A DNA stretch of 64,000 nt from Pseudomonas sp. SLFW (GTDB lineage: Bacteria > Pseudomonadota > Gammaproteobacteria > Pseudomonadales > Pseudomonadaceae). The notes below the pieces were generated by a model. The model searched no databases. It had not been told where the DNA came from and saw nothing but the letters and a program-made list of their open reading frames with translations. The stretch is from contig NZ_JAAAKW010000002.1 of the NCBI RefSeq assembly GCF_009905615.1, positions 434,001 through 498,000 of the forward strand. Direction: 5' to 3'. A program made the position numbers and the translations under genes. Positions 27,471 through 35,881 of the stretch are shown in pieces (position 1 is the stretch's first letter; each line of letters begins with the position of its first letter).

Positions 27471-28229
27471 TCAGAGGATGCTGAACGGGAAATACTTGTC
27501 GTTGATCTTTTTGTAGGTGCCGTCTTCGATGATTTCTTTCAGGGCGGTGTTCAGCTTGTCGCGCAGCGGATCATCCTTGCGCACGGCAATACCGATCTTG
27601 TCTTCGCCAAACATCGGCTCGCCCTTGAATTCGAAGTTCTTGCCTGCGTCGCTCTTCAGCCACTCATAGCTGGCGTATTTGTCGCCCAGCAGGGCATCCA
27701 CGCGACCGGAAGTGAGGTCGAGAAAGGCGTTTTCCTGCGAGTCGTAGAGCTTGACGGTCACGTCGTTGCCCCAGTTGTCTTCCAGCCAGGTGCCAGCCAA
27801 GGTCGCGCGCTGGGCGCCGATGGTCTTGCCTTTCAGGGCTTCCTTGATCGCCGCGGGGTCGCCGGTCAGGTTGGTGGCTTTTGGCGCGATGAATTGCAGT
27901 TTGTTCGAGTAGTACGGGTTCGTGAAGTCCACGGCCTGCTTGCGCTCTTCCGTGATCGACATCGACGAGATGATGAAATCGAATTTCTGAGCGTTCAGCG
28001 CCGGGATGATGCCATCCCAGTCGGAAGTGACGACCTCGCAGGTGACTTTCATCTTGGCGCACAGGGCGTTGCCGATTTCGACGTCGAAGCCCACGACCTG
28101 GCCGCTGGCATCCTTGTTATTGAACGGGGGGTAGGCGCCCTCGATGCCCATTTTCAGGGTGTCGGCAGCAACGGCGCTGGAGGCGACGACCAGAAGGGCG
28201 GCCACCAGAATGTTTTTCAGGGTCTGCAT
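27471..28229 (-). CDS. Amino-acid ABC transporter substrate-binding protein (ArgT/HisJ type)
   Basis: 252 residues from MQTLKNILVAALL; the frame runs further upstream into the ATPase gap. The signal peptide ends near AVAADT. The mature part has the family pattern MGIEGAYPPFNN, VGFDVEIGNALCAKM, WDGIIPALNAQKFDFI and SMSITEERKQAVDF, which bind the amino acid backbone. The match to ArgT/HisJ suggests lysine, arginine, ornithine or histidine. Second gene of the operon. Confidence 0.93.
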   Translation of the reverse strand: MQTLKNILVAALLVVASSAVAADTLKMGIEGAYPPFNNKDASGQVVGFDVEIGNALCAKMKVTCEVVTSDWDGIIPALNAQKFDFIISSMSITEERKQAVDFTNPYYSNKLQFIAPKATNLTGDPAAIKEALKGKTIGAQRATLAGTWLEDNWGNDVTVKLYDSQENAFLDLTSGRVDALLGDKYASYEWLKSDAGKNFEFKGEPMFGEDKIGIAVRKDDPLRDKLNTALKEIIEDGTYKKINDKYFPFSIL

Positions 28230-28242
28230 CGATGTTGCTCCG

Positions 28243-29016
28243 TTAGCGATTGCTGGACATGAATTGTTTGCAGCGAGCCGATTGCGGGTCATCGAAGACC
28301 TGCTGCGGCGATCCTTGTTCTTCCACGCGCCCCTGGTGCAGGAAGACCACTTCACTGGACACCTGCCGGGCGAAATTCATTTCGTGAGTCACCATCAACA
28401 TGGTTCGGCCTTCTTCGGCCAGGCCACGAATCACACTGAGCACTTCCTGCACCATCTCGGGGTCAAGCGCAGAGGTCGGCTCGTCGAACAGAATCACTTT
28501 GGGTTGCATGGCCAGCGTACGGGCGATGGCTGCTCTTTGCTGCTGACCGCCCGACAGTTGCGCCGGGTACACATGACGTTTATCCGCGATGCCCACTTTG
28601 GCGAGCAACGCTTCTGCCACTTCGATCGCCTCGGCCTTCGTTTGCCCCAAAACCCGGCGCGGCGCCTCGATGATGTTATCGAGTACGGTCATGTGCGGCC
28701 ACAGATTGAAGTTCTGAAACACGAAGCCAATCTCGCTGCGCAGGCGATTGATCTGACGAGTGTCGGCAGCGATCAGTTCACCCTTGCGCGAAGCTTTGAG
28801 TTTGAGGGCTTCGCCCGCGACGAGGATTTCACCCTTGTGCGGGTTTTCGAGCAGGTTGATGCAGCGCAGCAGCGTCGACTTGCCAGAACCGGACGAGCCC
28901 AGAATTGAAATCACGTCGCCGTCCCGTGCAGTCAGCGAGATGCCTTTGAGCACCTCAAGCTGATCGTAGCGTTTATGCAAATCGCGAATTTCCAGGGCGG
29001 GCATTGCCTGGGCCAT
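28243..29016 (-). CDS. Amino-acid ABC transporter ATP-binding protein (HisP type)
   Basis: 257 residues. Walker A GSSGSGKST, Q-loop region FQNFNLWPHMT, signature LSGGQQQRAAIARTLA, Walker B VILFDEPTSALDPE and the H-loop VTHEM are all intact. It is the first gene of the operon, in the order ATPase, receptor, permease, permease, which is the order I recall for PA5152-PA5155. Confidence 0.94.
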   Translation of the reverse strand: MAQAMPALEIRDLHKRYDQLEVLKGISLTARDGDVISILGSSGSGKSTLLRCINLLENPHKGEILVAGEALKLKASRKGELIAADTRQINRLRSEIGFVFQNFNLWPHMTVLDNIIEAPRRVLGQTKAEAIEVAEALLAKVGIADKRHVYPAQLSGGQQQRAAIARTLAMQPKVILFDEPTSALDPEMVQEVLSVIRGLAEEGRTMLMVTHEMNFARQVSSEVVFLHQGRVEEQGSPQQVFDDPQSARCKQFMSSNR

Positions 29017-29437
29017 GTTGAAACCTCGTGTATTCGGTACCGATGGCGCACGGCAAACGAACTGGCCCTGCGCAAAAAGGGCGCGATGGTGCCAGCTTTA
29101 AACGCCGTGGGGAAGGGTATTTCGGCCAGATGGAGTATCGGGAGCGGGTAGGATTGCGCCAATTTGGTGCTTTATGTCGCCAAGTGTGTATTTTCGGTGC
29201 GACAAAACGTCTCTATCCTGTTGCGGTTGGTAACGTTTCCTACAGAAATGGCAAAACGCTATTCGTCTCAGATACTTATCAAACGCCTTTGCAACGGGCA
29301 TATCCGCGCACGACGTCGCTTTTGAAATATCTTGGCGTAATTCTTGCGTAAAAAATAAATAACAGTGCTGTTGTGATCTTTTTACGAAGGGTCGCAAATC
29401 GCTCTGATCCGTATAAAAATTCTTAAAGGTTGCTTAC
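29017..29437. other. Divergent control region between ABC operon and GABA permease gene
   Basis: 421 bases with no credible gene. An inverted repeat with tgtcgc / gcgaca arms (29175-29204) could be an operator. AT-rich DNA at 29330-29430 just before the permease is a likely promoter. Confidence 0.45.
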
Positions 29438-30829
29438 ATGAGCAGTACCCCAAATTCTTCAAACCTCGATCAGGGGCTCAAACCGCGTCACATCACCATG
29501 CTCTCCATTGCAGGTGTGATCGGTGCGGGTCTCTTCGTCGGTTCTGGTCACGCCATTGCCGAAGCGGGTCCAGCGGTTCTGCTAGCCTACGCGGCAGCCG
29601 GTACGCTGGTGGTTCTCGTGATGCGCATGTTGGCCGAAATGGCAGTGGCTTCGCCGGACACCGGTTCGTTTTCGACCTACGCAGACCGTGCGATCGGTCA
29701 CTGGGCGGGTTTCACCATCGGCTGGCTGTACTGGTGGTTCTGGGTGTTGGTGATTCCGTTGGAAGCCAACGCTGCGGCGACCATCCTTCACGCGTGGTTC
29801 CCGAACATCGCGATCTGGGCTTTCACCCTGGTCATTACGCTGGTGCTGACGGCGACCAACCTGTTCAGCGTCAAGAACTACGGTGAATTCGAGTTCTGGT
29901 TCGCGCTGATCAAGGTCTTGGCGATCATCGGCTTCGTGATTCTGGGCATTGCGGCCATGTTCGGCCTGCTGCCAAGCAGCCAGGTCAGCGGCGTCAGCCA
30001 TCTGTGGGACACCAACGGTTTCCTGCCGAACGGCATGGGTGCCGTGTTGGCTGCCATGCTGACCACCATGTTCTCGTTCATGGGCACCGAAATCGTCACC
30101 ATCGCGGCGGCGGAATCGAAGAACCCGGGCCAGCAGATCACCAAGGCCACCAACTCGGTGATCTGGCGGATTTGCCTGTTCTACCTCGTGTCGATTTTCC
30201 TGGTCGTCGCATTGGTGCCGTGGAATGACAGCCGTCTGGCCGAAGTCGGTTCCTACCAGACCGTCCTCGACCTGATGGGCATCCCGAACGCCAAGCTGAT
30301 CGTAGACCTGGTCGTTCTGGTTGCCGTAACCAGTTGCCTCAACTCGGCGCTGTACACCGCTTCGCGCATGCTCTTCTCCCTGGGCAAGCGCGGCGATGCG
30401 CCAGCCGTTTCGCAACGCACCAGCAAAGCCGGCACCCCGTACTGGGCCGTGCTGCTGTCGACCGCTGCCGCTTTCGCTGCCGTGTTCGCCAACTACGTCG
30501 CACCGGCTGCTGTGTTCGACTTCCTGCTCGCCAGCTCCGGCGCCATCGCGCTGCTGGTGTACCTGGTGATCGCCGTCTCGCAACTGCGCATGCGCCGTAA
30601 GCGCGAAGCAGAAGGCCAGGCCATCGACTTCCGCATGTGGCTGTTCCCGGGCCTGACCTGGGCGGTGATCGTGTTCATCGTCGCAGTCCTGACCATCATG
30701 CTGTTCCAGGAAGGCCACCGCATGGAAATCATCGCCACCGGCCTGCTGAGTATTTTGGTCGTCGCAGCGGGTTTGATCGTGTCGAGCCGCCGCAAGGCGA
30801 GCAAGGCCGGGAAAGTTGTGCTGAATTGA
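29438..30829 (+). CDS. gabP: GABA permease-type amino acid transporter
   Basis: 463 residues with twelve hydrophobic segments of the amino acid-polyamine-organocation family. Marks are GVIGAGLFVGSGHAIAEAGP near residue 26 and FSFMGTEIVTIAAAESKNP in the middle. The ribosome site is AAAGG about nine bases before the ATG. The GabP assignment rests on overall resemblance; a related amino acid could be the substrate. A terminator follows. Confidence 0.82.
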   Translation: MSSTPNSSNLDQGLKPRHITMLSIAGVIGAGLFVGSGHAIAEAGPAVLLAYAAAGTLVVLVMRMLAEMAVASPDTGSFSTYADRAIGHWAGFTIGWLYWWFWVLVIPLEANAAATILHAWFPNIAIWAFTLVITLVLTATNLFSVKNYGEFEFWFALIKVLAIIGFVILGIAAMFGLLPSSQVSGVSHLWDTNGFLPNGMGAVLAAMLTTMFSFMGTEIVTIAAAESKNPGQQITKATNSVIWRICLFYLVSIFLVVALVPWNDSRLAEVGSYQTVLDLMGIPNAKLIVDLVVLVAVTSCLNSALYTASRMLFSLGKRGDAPAVSQRTSKAGTPYWAVLLSTAAAFAAVFANYVAPAAVFDFLLASSGAIALLVYLVIAVSQLRMRRKREAEGQAIDFRMWLFPGLTWAVIVFIVAVLTIMLFQEGHRMEIIATGLLSILVVAAGLIVSSRRKASKAGKVVLN

Positions 30830-30862
30830 TGAGTGATTGAGCTGGCGTTGCCAGTGAGAAGA

Positions 30863-30900
30863 AACGGCTGCTTTCAGGGATGGGGGCGGCCGTTTTTTTT
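30863..30900 (+). terminator. Rho-independent terminator after gabP
   Basis: Nine-base stem aacggctgc / gcggccgtt (one G-T pair), a longer loop, and a run of eight T. It lies 33 bases after the stop. Confidence 0.82.
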
Positions 30901-31024
30901 GCCCAAGCACATTCAAGCATTCGAAAGGGCATATCTATCTATGCTTTTTAACGTACGCTTCAGGGCATTATTCAGGTGCTGTTTATCGAGCAGCGATGAA
31001 GCGGCTTGGCAAGTGTTAAGCTTT

Positions 31025-31606
31025 TTATCGGTCGAGGCTCATCCTCCCCAACACCGACTTCCCCCGCATCTGATGCAGCACGACCGCCGTCAGATGCAAC
31101 GCCACCAACCCCGCCAAAATCGCGCACAAGACGTGATGCAACTCGTGCAGTTCCAGCAACGCGATCTTTGAGTGAATAAGCTGTGGCAGCGTTACAACCG
31201 CCATGAGCGTGACCGGGTGGCTCATCATCAGCACGCCGGTGATCAGCGCGCCCGAAACGGCTGCGTAGATCGCCATGTGTGCCAACAAGACCAAGCGTTC
31301 GTGCGCTGAGGTGCGCGTGTAAGGGTGATCAGCCTTGATAGCTAGCCACAGACGCCAGGCGAAGAACGGGATGAACAGACTGGTGATCTGCGGATTGAAC
31401 GATTCGACCCATTGGCGGAACGGATCATTCGTGTCCAGCAGCGCGACGCCGAAGCCACTGAATGTTGCCCAGAGAATGACAGCGGCGGACAGCCAGTGCA
31501 GGAAAATTCGGGGCTTGGTGTAAGGAGTTGCTTCTACCGCTGTCAGCACAGAAGAACGGGAGTGAGGGTGTTTCAAAACGGCAGCCTTATTGAGAAGAAG
31601 TTGCAT
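31025..31606 (-). CDS. Cytochrome b561-type membrane protein
   Basis: 193 residues with four membrane segments. Histidines fit the haem sites: RIFLHWLSA in the first helix, LLAHMAIYA in the third, and LHELHHVLCAI plus VALHLTAVVLHQ in the last. The family moves electrons across the inner membrane, often from quinol to superoxide or to a periplasmic partner. No partner is adjacent. The first 25 residues may be a cytoplasmic extension or the true start may lie inside. Confidence 0.85.
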   Translation of the reverse strand: MQLLLNKAAVLKHPHSRSSVLTAVEATPYTKPRIFLHWLSAAVILWATFSGFGVALLDTNDPFRQWVESFNPQITSLFIPFFAWRLWLAIKADHPYTRTSAHERLVLLAHMAIYAAVSGALITGVLMMSHPVTLMAVVTLPQLIHSKIALLELHELHHVLCAILAGLVALHLTAVVLHQMRGKSVLGRMSLDR

Positions 31607-31665
31607 TCTCGTGGAGGCGCGACGCTACCGTCTTGATCGGTGTCATGCAAATAAAAGCGCGTGTG

Positions 31666-32157
31666 TCAGCGGCGACCCGCGTCTCGCGAGTTCTTCATGG
31701 TCAAGATGTCCGACGCCTGGTTGTAGGCATCCTGGAAGGTATCGCTGCCCAGCCATTCAACAGTCACGTCTTCTTCTTCATCATGAAAGATGCCGCGATA
31801 GACGATCAGCAACGCCATGAGGAAGTCAGTGGCCGGATCTTCCTCTTCCTCCGCAATCACCAATTCCAGCACCGGGTATTGCAGGAACACAACGCACATC
31901 GCCAGCAGGCTGATCGACTCGGCGGCTTTCATGGCCTGGAACAGGTCATCGTAGTCGGCAGGCTCGAAGCCGTTTTCCATGATGTCCTTGAAGTCGAACG
32001 TGCTCAGGTCAATCGTCACATCATCGAATGGCTCGTTGACGATCGCGTGGTTCAGCACCGGATGAACCGGGCTCGGCTTACCTTTGCCCGAACGGTTCTG
32101 CTTGGCCTTGGCTTTGGCCCGTTGGGCGCGTTTTTGCTGTTTGTCTGGGGAGGCCAT
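31666..32157 (-). CDS. Hypothetical protein with basic KQQKRAQRAK N-terminus (paralog 1)
   Basis: 163 residues. The N-terminus is strongly basic (KQQKRAQRAKAKAKQNR) and may bind nucleic acid or the ribosome. The rest is acidic with runs of Glu/Asp (IAEEEEDPATDF, FHDEEEDVTVEWL). I do not recognise the domain. It is a paralog of the next gene upstream (32224): the first 20 residues are nearly identical and both have an acidic helical body. The two are co-directional, 66 bases apart, and probably co-transcribed. Confidence 0.7.
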   Translation of the reverse strand: MASPDKQQKRAQRAKAKAKQNRSGKGKPSPVHPVLNHAIVNEPFDDVTIDLSTFDFKDIMENGFEPADYDDLFQAMKAAESISLLAMCVVFLQYPVLELVIAEEEEDPATDFLMALLIVYRGIFHDEEEDVTVEWLGSDTFQDAYNQASDILTMKNSRDAGRR

Positions 32158-32223
32158 GGAGGCGATTTCCTTTATGCGGTACAGCCATTTTCATGGCCCG
32201 GAATGAGCGGGCGCACATTGTAT

Positions 32224-32883
32224 TCAGTCTTGGCCGGCTTCGTCCTGTTTGCTGCCGCCTGTCGTGTATTGCTCAATGAGCGTCTGTTCTTCGATTTCGC
32301 TGTAGACATTGCACAATGCCTCGCGGAATTCATCGCTGTTGATGCGCGTGCGGACGGTTTCCTCATTCAGGCCGTGCGCCCACTGAAGATAGCTGCCGAT
32401 AGTGCCTAGCAGGATGTCGTCGTACTTGTCGAAGTCGATGTTGTACAACGCGTGTGCAGCGACTGGGCCTCGTGCGAACGCAAGCAGGAGGGCGTGCAGG
32501 CCGTCCTGTTCAGCCAGCTTGAGCGCTTCGAAATGGTCTCGACGTTGTTTTTTAGTGGGCTCAGGTGCTGGGGTTTCGAAGACATCCAAAAGCAGCAACT
32601 CCTCCTCGGTGATTGTTACTTCCGAATCGTCTCTGAGCAGCGCGGCCATGGCTTCTCGCTCTTCGTCATCCATGCTCGCCAGAAGCTCAGGGTCAACGTA
32701 GGCCTCCAGAAGAACATCGTCGTCGATGTCTTCCTCGTAATATTCCTCAGGGAGGAGGTCGGGCATGAAATAGTCCGGAACGATTGGATCAGCCGCCTGA
32801 GGACTATGGCGTGCGACACGACCTTGTTTGGCTTTGTCCTTGGCGCGCTTGGCGCGTTTCTGCTGCTTTTGAGCGGATGGCAC
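32224..32883 (-). CDS. Hypothetical protein with basic KQQKRAKRAK N-terminus (paralog 2)
   Basis: 219 residues. A basic start (KQQKRAKRAKDKAKQGR) is followed by a very acidic region (about 40-105: LLPEEYYEEDIDDDVLLEAY, MDDEEREAM) and a helical C-terminal part (about 110-210). A shared N-terminus with the downstream gene shows duplication or module sharing. No signal or membrane segment. It borders the tRNA-Phe fragment, so it lies just outside the island. Confidence 0.7.
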   Translation of the reverse strand: MPSAQKQQKRAKRAKDKAKQGRVARHSPQAADPIVPDYFMPDLLPEEYYEEDIDDDVLLEAYVDPELLASMDDEEREAMAALLRDDSEVTITEEELLLLDVFETPAPEPTKKQRRDHFEALKLAEQDGLHALLLAFARGPVAAHALYNIDFDKYDDILLGTIGSYLQWAHGLNEETVRTRINSDEFREALCNVYSEIEEQTLIEQYTTGGSKQDEAGQD

Positions 32884-32938
32884 GATGGTTCTCCTTCGCT
32901 TGGCGTCAGGGTTGCCATGTTAGTAAATCGCACCCAAT

Positions 32939-32975
32939 AAAAAACCCCTGAATCTTTCGATGCATGGGTTTTTCG
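32939..32975. terminator. Terminator beside the displaced tRNA-Phe end
   Basis: Arms aaaaaccc / gggttttt; its first 16 bases (aaaaaacccctgaatc) are identical to the terminator after the intact tRNA-Phe at 35388. Probably the original tRNA-Phe terminator, partly changed. Confidence 0.6.
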
Positions 32976-32982
32976 GTATTGG

Positions 32983-33013
32983 TGGTGCCCCGAGACGGAA
33001 TCGAACCGCCGAC
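32983..33013 (-). pseudogene. Displaced 3' end of tRNA-Phe (likely att site)
   Basis: 31 bases, including CCA, T-arm and acceptor strand, match the 3' end of the intact tRNA-Phe at 35431-35506 with one change (acceptor strand CTGGGC becomes CGGGGC). The match stops sharply after GTCGGCGG. It is in the same orientation as the intact gene, as expected for integration into the tRNA 3' end. Confidence 0.8.
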
Positions 33014-33392
33014 TCTTTGCATTGACATCCAAGTTCAATAAGCACGGGGCTTTCCGCCGAGTTAAGGTATTGCCTGTGTACTGAGTATGCGTACATAGGC
33101 TCTGGCGAGCACTCGAAAATGTGCTGCCGCATTCCCTAAGGCGGTTGGTGTTTCAGCGGTGCGTACGCCTGAAGCTAAATTTGCGTCCCCTCTCGGCGGT
33201 CAGCTGTCCGCCTCATTAGATTCTTTGGCGCCTATTCCGCAATTGTTTAACTTGCGTGCAGGGAGGTGTTATCGGAGCAGAATGATCAAGGCTAATGGTA
33301 CTCGTAAATTGTATTCATCATAATTTATGGCGAGTAGCATCACGATTGCGCATGCTGCTCTGGTAAAATCTCGCATGGGTATGTAATGAAAA
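33014..33392. other. Gene-free left part of the tRNA-Phe island
   Basis: 379 bases without a credible gene, turning AT-rich towards 33300. I see no integrase remnant. Confidence 0.5.
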
Positions 33393-34748
33393 TTAGGTCC
33401 TTATTAGGGAGGTTGCTTGCTGCTCAAGCATGGCAGACATTTGCCTTAACTGATCTCGTTGTGATGATACCTCGTTGCTCAGCCAGTCGTCCCAGTAAAT
33501 TTCATGTGAGTACCCCGCAATAGCGAGTAATATGTATTCTAGCCAGAGGTGTACATGATCATTAGCAAGTGAGAGCGCCCCGGGGGCAAGTCTCATTACC
33601 TCGCGCCCGTGCGCGAGTTCATTACGTATCCAGTAGAGCGACTTCCCGCCTGTGTTGTCGAACAAAGGCCATAGGTCTAAGATGTGTGGGGTGTAGAGTT
33701 GCAGCATTGCGTCTGCTTTGCCTCTAAGCTTTAGTTTTCCTGCATCTAGAGGCGCCCATCTTTTCACTAACCCTTCGAACGCTGAAAATCTAGCAATATA
33801 GCTTGATTCTATCGTGGAGTCGGTTGAGGGGTTTATCGAAAAGATAGCCAGTCTTATTGCATCTTTCTTAATTGAATCTAAGCTGCTCCACCATTTCGAC
33901 ATGTGGATGAAATAATCTTCGATATTTTGCGGTGCTATCAAGGGGCCTGAGGCTTCCTCTTCAGTGGTAGCGCGTTGCCGTTGCAAAGGATTAGGCCAGT
34001 AGTTTGTAGTATTGCTGCGCCCTGATCTGGTGATAGTGTAAGGAAAAACACGGTGCCGAGCCGCCAATGTGAGAAGTAGACAAGTATCATCGGCTAGCTT
34101 TAGGAGTTCTTCGGATGTTAGGTCGGAGTGCCGCTCCGCCGCATTGCATAGTGACAGCACTGTATAGCTTGTAGCTGTGATCTTAGAGCGACTTGTCTTA
34201 GACCATTCCCAGTAGCGCTGTAAGCTCCATTCACAACTAACTTCATCAGAAATCTCCCTCATTGATAGCAGTTTTGGAGGTTCTAACTCCTCAATGGTCC
34301 TATTGCCTTGGGGCGTGAAAGTATCGAATACTTTTGAGATGCCGTAATTTATAGCGCTCAATTTAACAATCACCGAGTCTAACATGTCCGGGCTATTAGA
34401 TTTTTTATCTTTTTTTGAGCGGAATTTTTCGATGGTCCAGCTGCTGATGTGGAGGAATTTTAACCTAGTCCCACCAGTCCTCCTTTTCTGGGCTATTGAA
34501 CGACTGCTCCTGATGTACGCCCCTTTGGCCTCAAAATGTAAGCCTGCTGCATCAACCGCCTCTTCGCTAATTAGCGAAACGAGTCCTTGAAGCTCTTTAG
34601 AGTTACCCAGTTCACCTATTACAATAACCTCAATGCTTGCGTCTGACGCCGTTTCTTTAGGCAGCCAAAGTCGAATGTCGCATAGATATCTTTCGCCTTT
34701 CGTAGTGCACAGATATCCGTCAAATTCGTAATCAGGTACTTCGATCAT
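33393..34748 (-). CDS. HEPN-motif protein, ApeA-like candidate defence RNase
   Basis: 451 residues from an ATG with AAAGGA eight bases upstream. The C-terminal helical half contains RNELAHG with Arg375 and His380, the R-x4-H motif of HEPN ribonucleases, preceded by the helix FSAFEGLVKRWAP. The N-terminal half (about 1-110) is beta-rich (YEFDGYLCTTKGERYLCDI) and unlike any domain I can name firmly. The layout resembles ApeA, a one-gene anti-phage abortive-infection protein, but that is inference. GC is far lower than the core genome, and it is the only clear gene in the island bounded by tRNA-Phe and its displaced end. Confidence 0.7.
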   Translation of the reverse strand: MIEVPDYEFDGYLCTTKGERYLCDIRLWLPKETASDASIEVIVIGELGNSKELQGLVSLISEEAVDAAGLHFEAKGAYIRSSRSIAQKRRTGGTRLKFLHISSWTIEKFRSKKDKKSNSPDMLDSVIVKLSAINYGISKVFDTFTPQGNRTIEELEPPKLLSMREISDEVSCEWSLQRYWEWSKTSRSKITATSYTVLSLCNAAERHSDLTSEELLKLADDTCLLLTLAARHRVFPYTITRSGRSNTTNYWPNPLQRQRATTEEEASGPLIAPQNIEDYFIHMSKWWSSLDSIKKDAIRLAIFSINPSTDSTIESSYIARFSAFEGLVKRWAPLDAGKLKLRGKADAMLQLYTPHILDLWPLFDNTGGKSLYWIRNELAHGREVMRLAPGALSLANDHVHLWLEYILLAIAGYSHEIYWDDWLSNEVSSQRDQLRQMSAMLEQQATSLIRT

Positions 34749-35387
34749 TGCTGACGTCCTTTGTCGTGACGGTTATGGGGGGGCGAAGCTTTAGCTTTCT
34801 TGTTATATCTGGAGCAGAATAATTTTACAACTCATGATTTAGGTACTTTACGGGCTTAGCTATCTTCACCAGCCCATTCATGTTTTCATACCGCTAGCCT
34901 TCGCGGAGTATCATGTGTTTGTAAGTGTGACCTGGTTTTCCGCAAGAGCCAGACGCGATGCTCCTTTGTCCCTCACGTCAGTGGCATTCTTGGCTAGCTC
35001 GCTGAGGCGCAATACCGCTGCTGAGAACTTTATTCACATAACGGTTGCAATCTTTATTTCTAGTTTGAGCGGAGTTTCATTACCGCTTCAATCGAAACAG
35101 ACTCAGAACGCAGTAAGCCGGTGGGTGGCCGTCAACCACATATGAACCTAGGTGCGCATAGCTTGAAGTATTCCTACGCATGCAGGAGCGTTGATCCCAT
35201 CGCGGACCAGATTCACTGTGCGTGCTTAAGAGTGCCCTCAGAGCAGAAAAGTGGGCGATTTCCCCGTGGGGGAGTCGTGAGCGCACGAAGTCGGGGCACT
35301 GATGGCCCGATCATAATACGGCTGTGAGATGCCATGTTTACCGCCCTTGTGTACCAGTTAGGCGGGCTAGGTTTTTGCGGCACAAAC
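34749..35387. other. Gene-poor right part of the tRNA-Phe island
   Basis: About 640 bases upstream of the HEPN gene. It must hold that gene's promoter. A frame at 34915-35145 on the plus strand has a hydrophobic stretch but no ribosome site. No integrase or transposase is seen. Confidence 0.45.
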
Positions 35388-35422
35388 AAAAAACCCCTGA
35401 ATCCTTGCGGAATCAGGGGCTT
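35388..35422 (-). terminator. Terminator after tRNA-Phe
   Basis: Read on the minus strand: stem aagcccctgattcc / ggattcaggggttt with a short loop and a T run, eight bases after the tRNA CCA. Confidence 0.85.
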
Positions 35423-35430
35423 AGATGTTT

Positions 35431-35506
35431 TGGTGCCCAGAGACGGAATCGAACCGCCGACACGGGGATTTTCAATCCCCTGCTCTACCGACTGAGCTAT
35501 CTGGGC
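35431..35506 (-). tRNA. tRNA-Phe (anticodon GAA)
   Basis: A 76-base cloverleaf with encoded CCA. Acceptor GCCCAGA pairs with TCTGGGC, D-arm AGCTCAGTCGGTAGAGC, anticodon arm GGGGATTGAAAATCCCC with GAA, T-arm GGCGGTTCGATTCCGTC. It forms the right edge of the island. Confidence 0.97.
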
Positions 35507-35608
35507 AACGGGGCGCATTAGACGTGTTTTTCAGGAGGTCGTCAAGCGTGTTGTCGAAAAAAATTTGAATTATTTCCTCCGCTTACGACGAACACCGTCT
35601 GCAAAGGG

Positions 35609-35881
35609 TTATTCGGACGGTGGAACGTAGCCTTCGGCCTTGGCGTACTCTTCGCCCGAGAGGTACTTGTCCATCTCGGTCTGGAGGAATTTGCGGTCTT
35701 CGGCGTTCATCATGTTCAAACGACGCTCGTTGATGAGCAGGGTCTGGTGTTTCTGCCAGTCGGCCCAGGCTTTCTGTGAGACGTGGTTGTAGATGTCCTC
35801 GCCTTTGGCACCGGGGTACGGGGGGCGCTCAAGGCCTGGCAGTTCTTCTTTGTATTTGCGGCACATTACGGTGCGGGTCAT
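35609..35881 (-). CDS. yggX: Fe(2+)-trafficking / oxidative damage protection protein
   Basis: 90 residues, the family length. The N-terminal [19 protein letters not shown] holds the conserved Cys. YggX protects iron-sulfur proteins and links to iron handling under oxidative stress. The ATG overlaps the mutY stop (ATGA), the conserved mutY-yggX pair, fitting because MutY is an Fe-S enzyme. Confidence 0.96.
   Translation of the reverse strand: MTRTVMCRKYKEELPGLERPPYPGAKGEDIYNHVSQKAWADWQKHQTLLINERRLNMMNAEDRKFLQTEMDKYLSGEEYAKAEGYVPPSE

Noticed and set aside
33022..33028. TCA at the anticodon position of the tRNA-like fragment, as a possible tRNA-Sec
   Set aside because: No D-arm, no long variable arm and poor anticodon-stem pairing.
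34915..35145. Plus-strand frame with a hydrophobic stretch in the tRNA-Phe island
   Set aside because: No ribosome site and no recognisable domain; kept only as a note.
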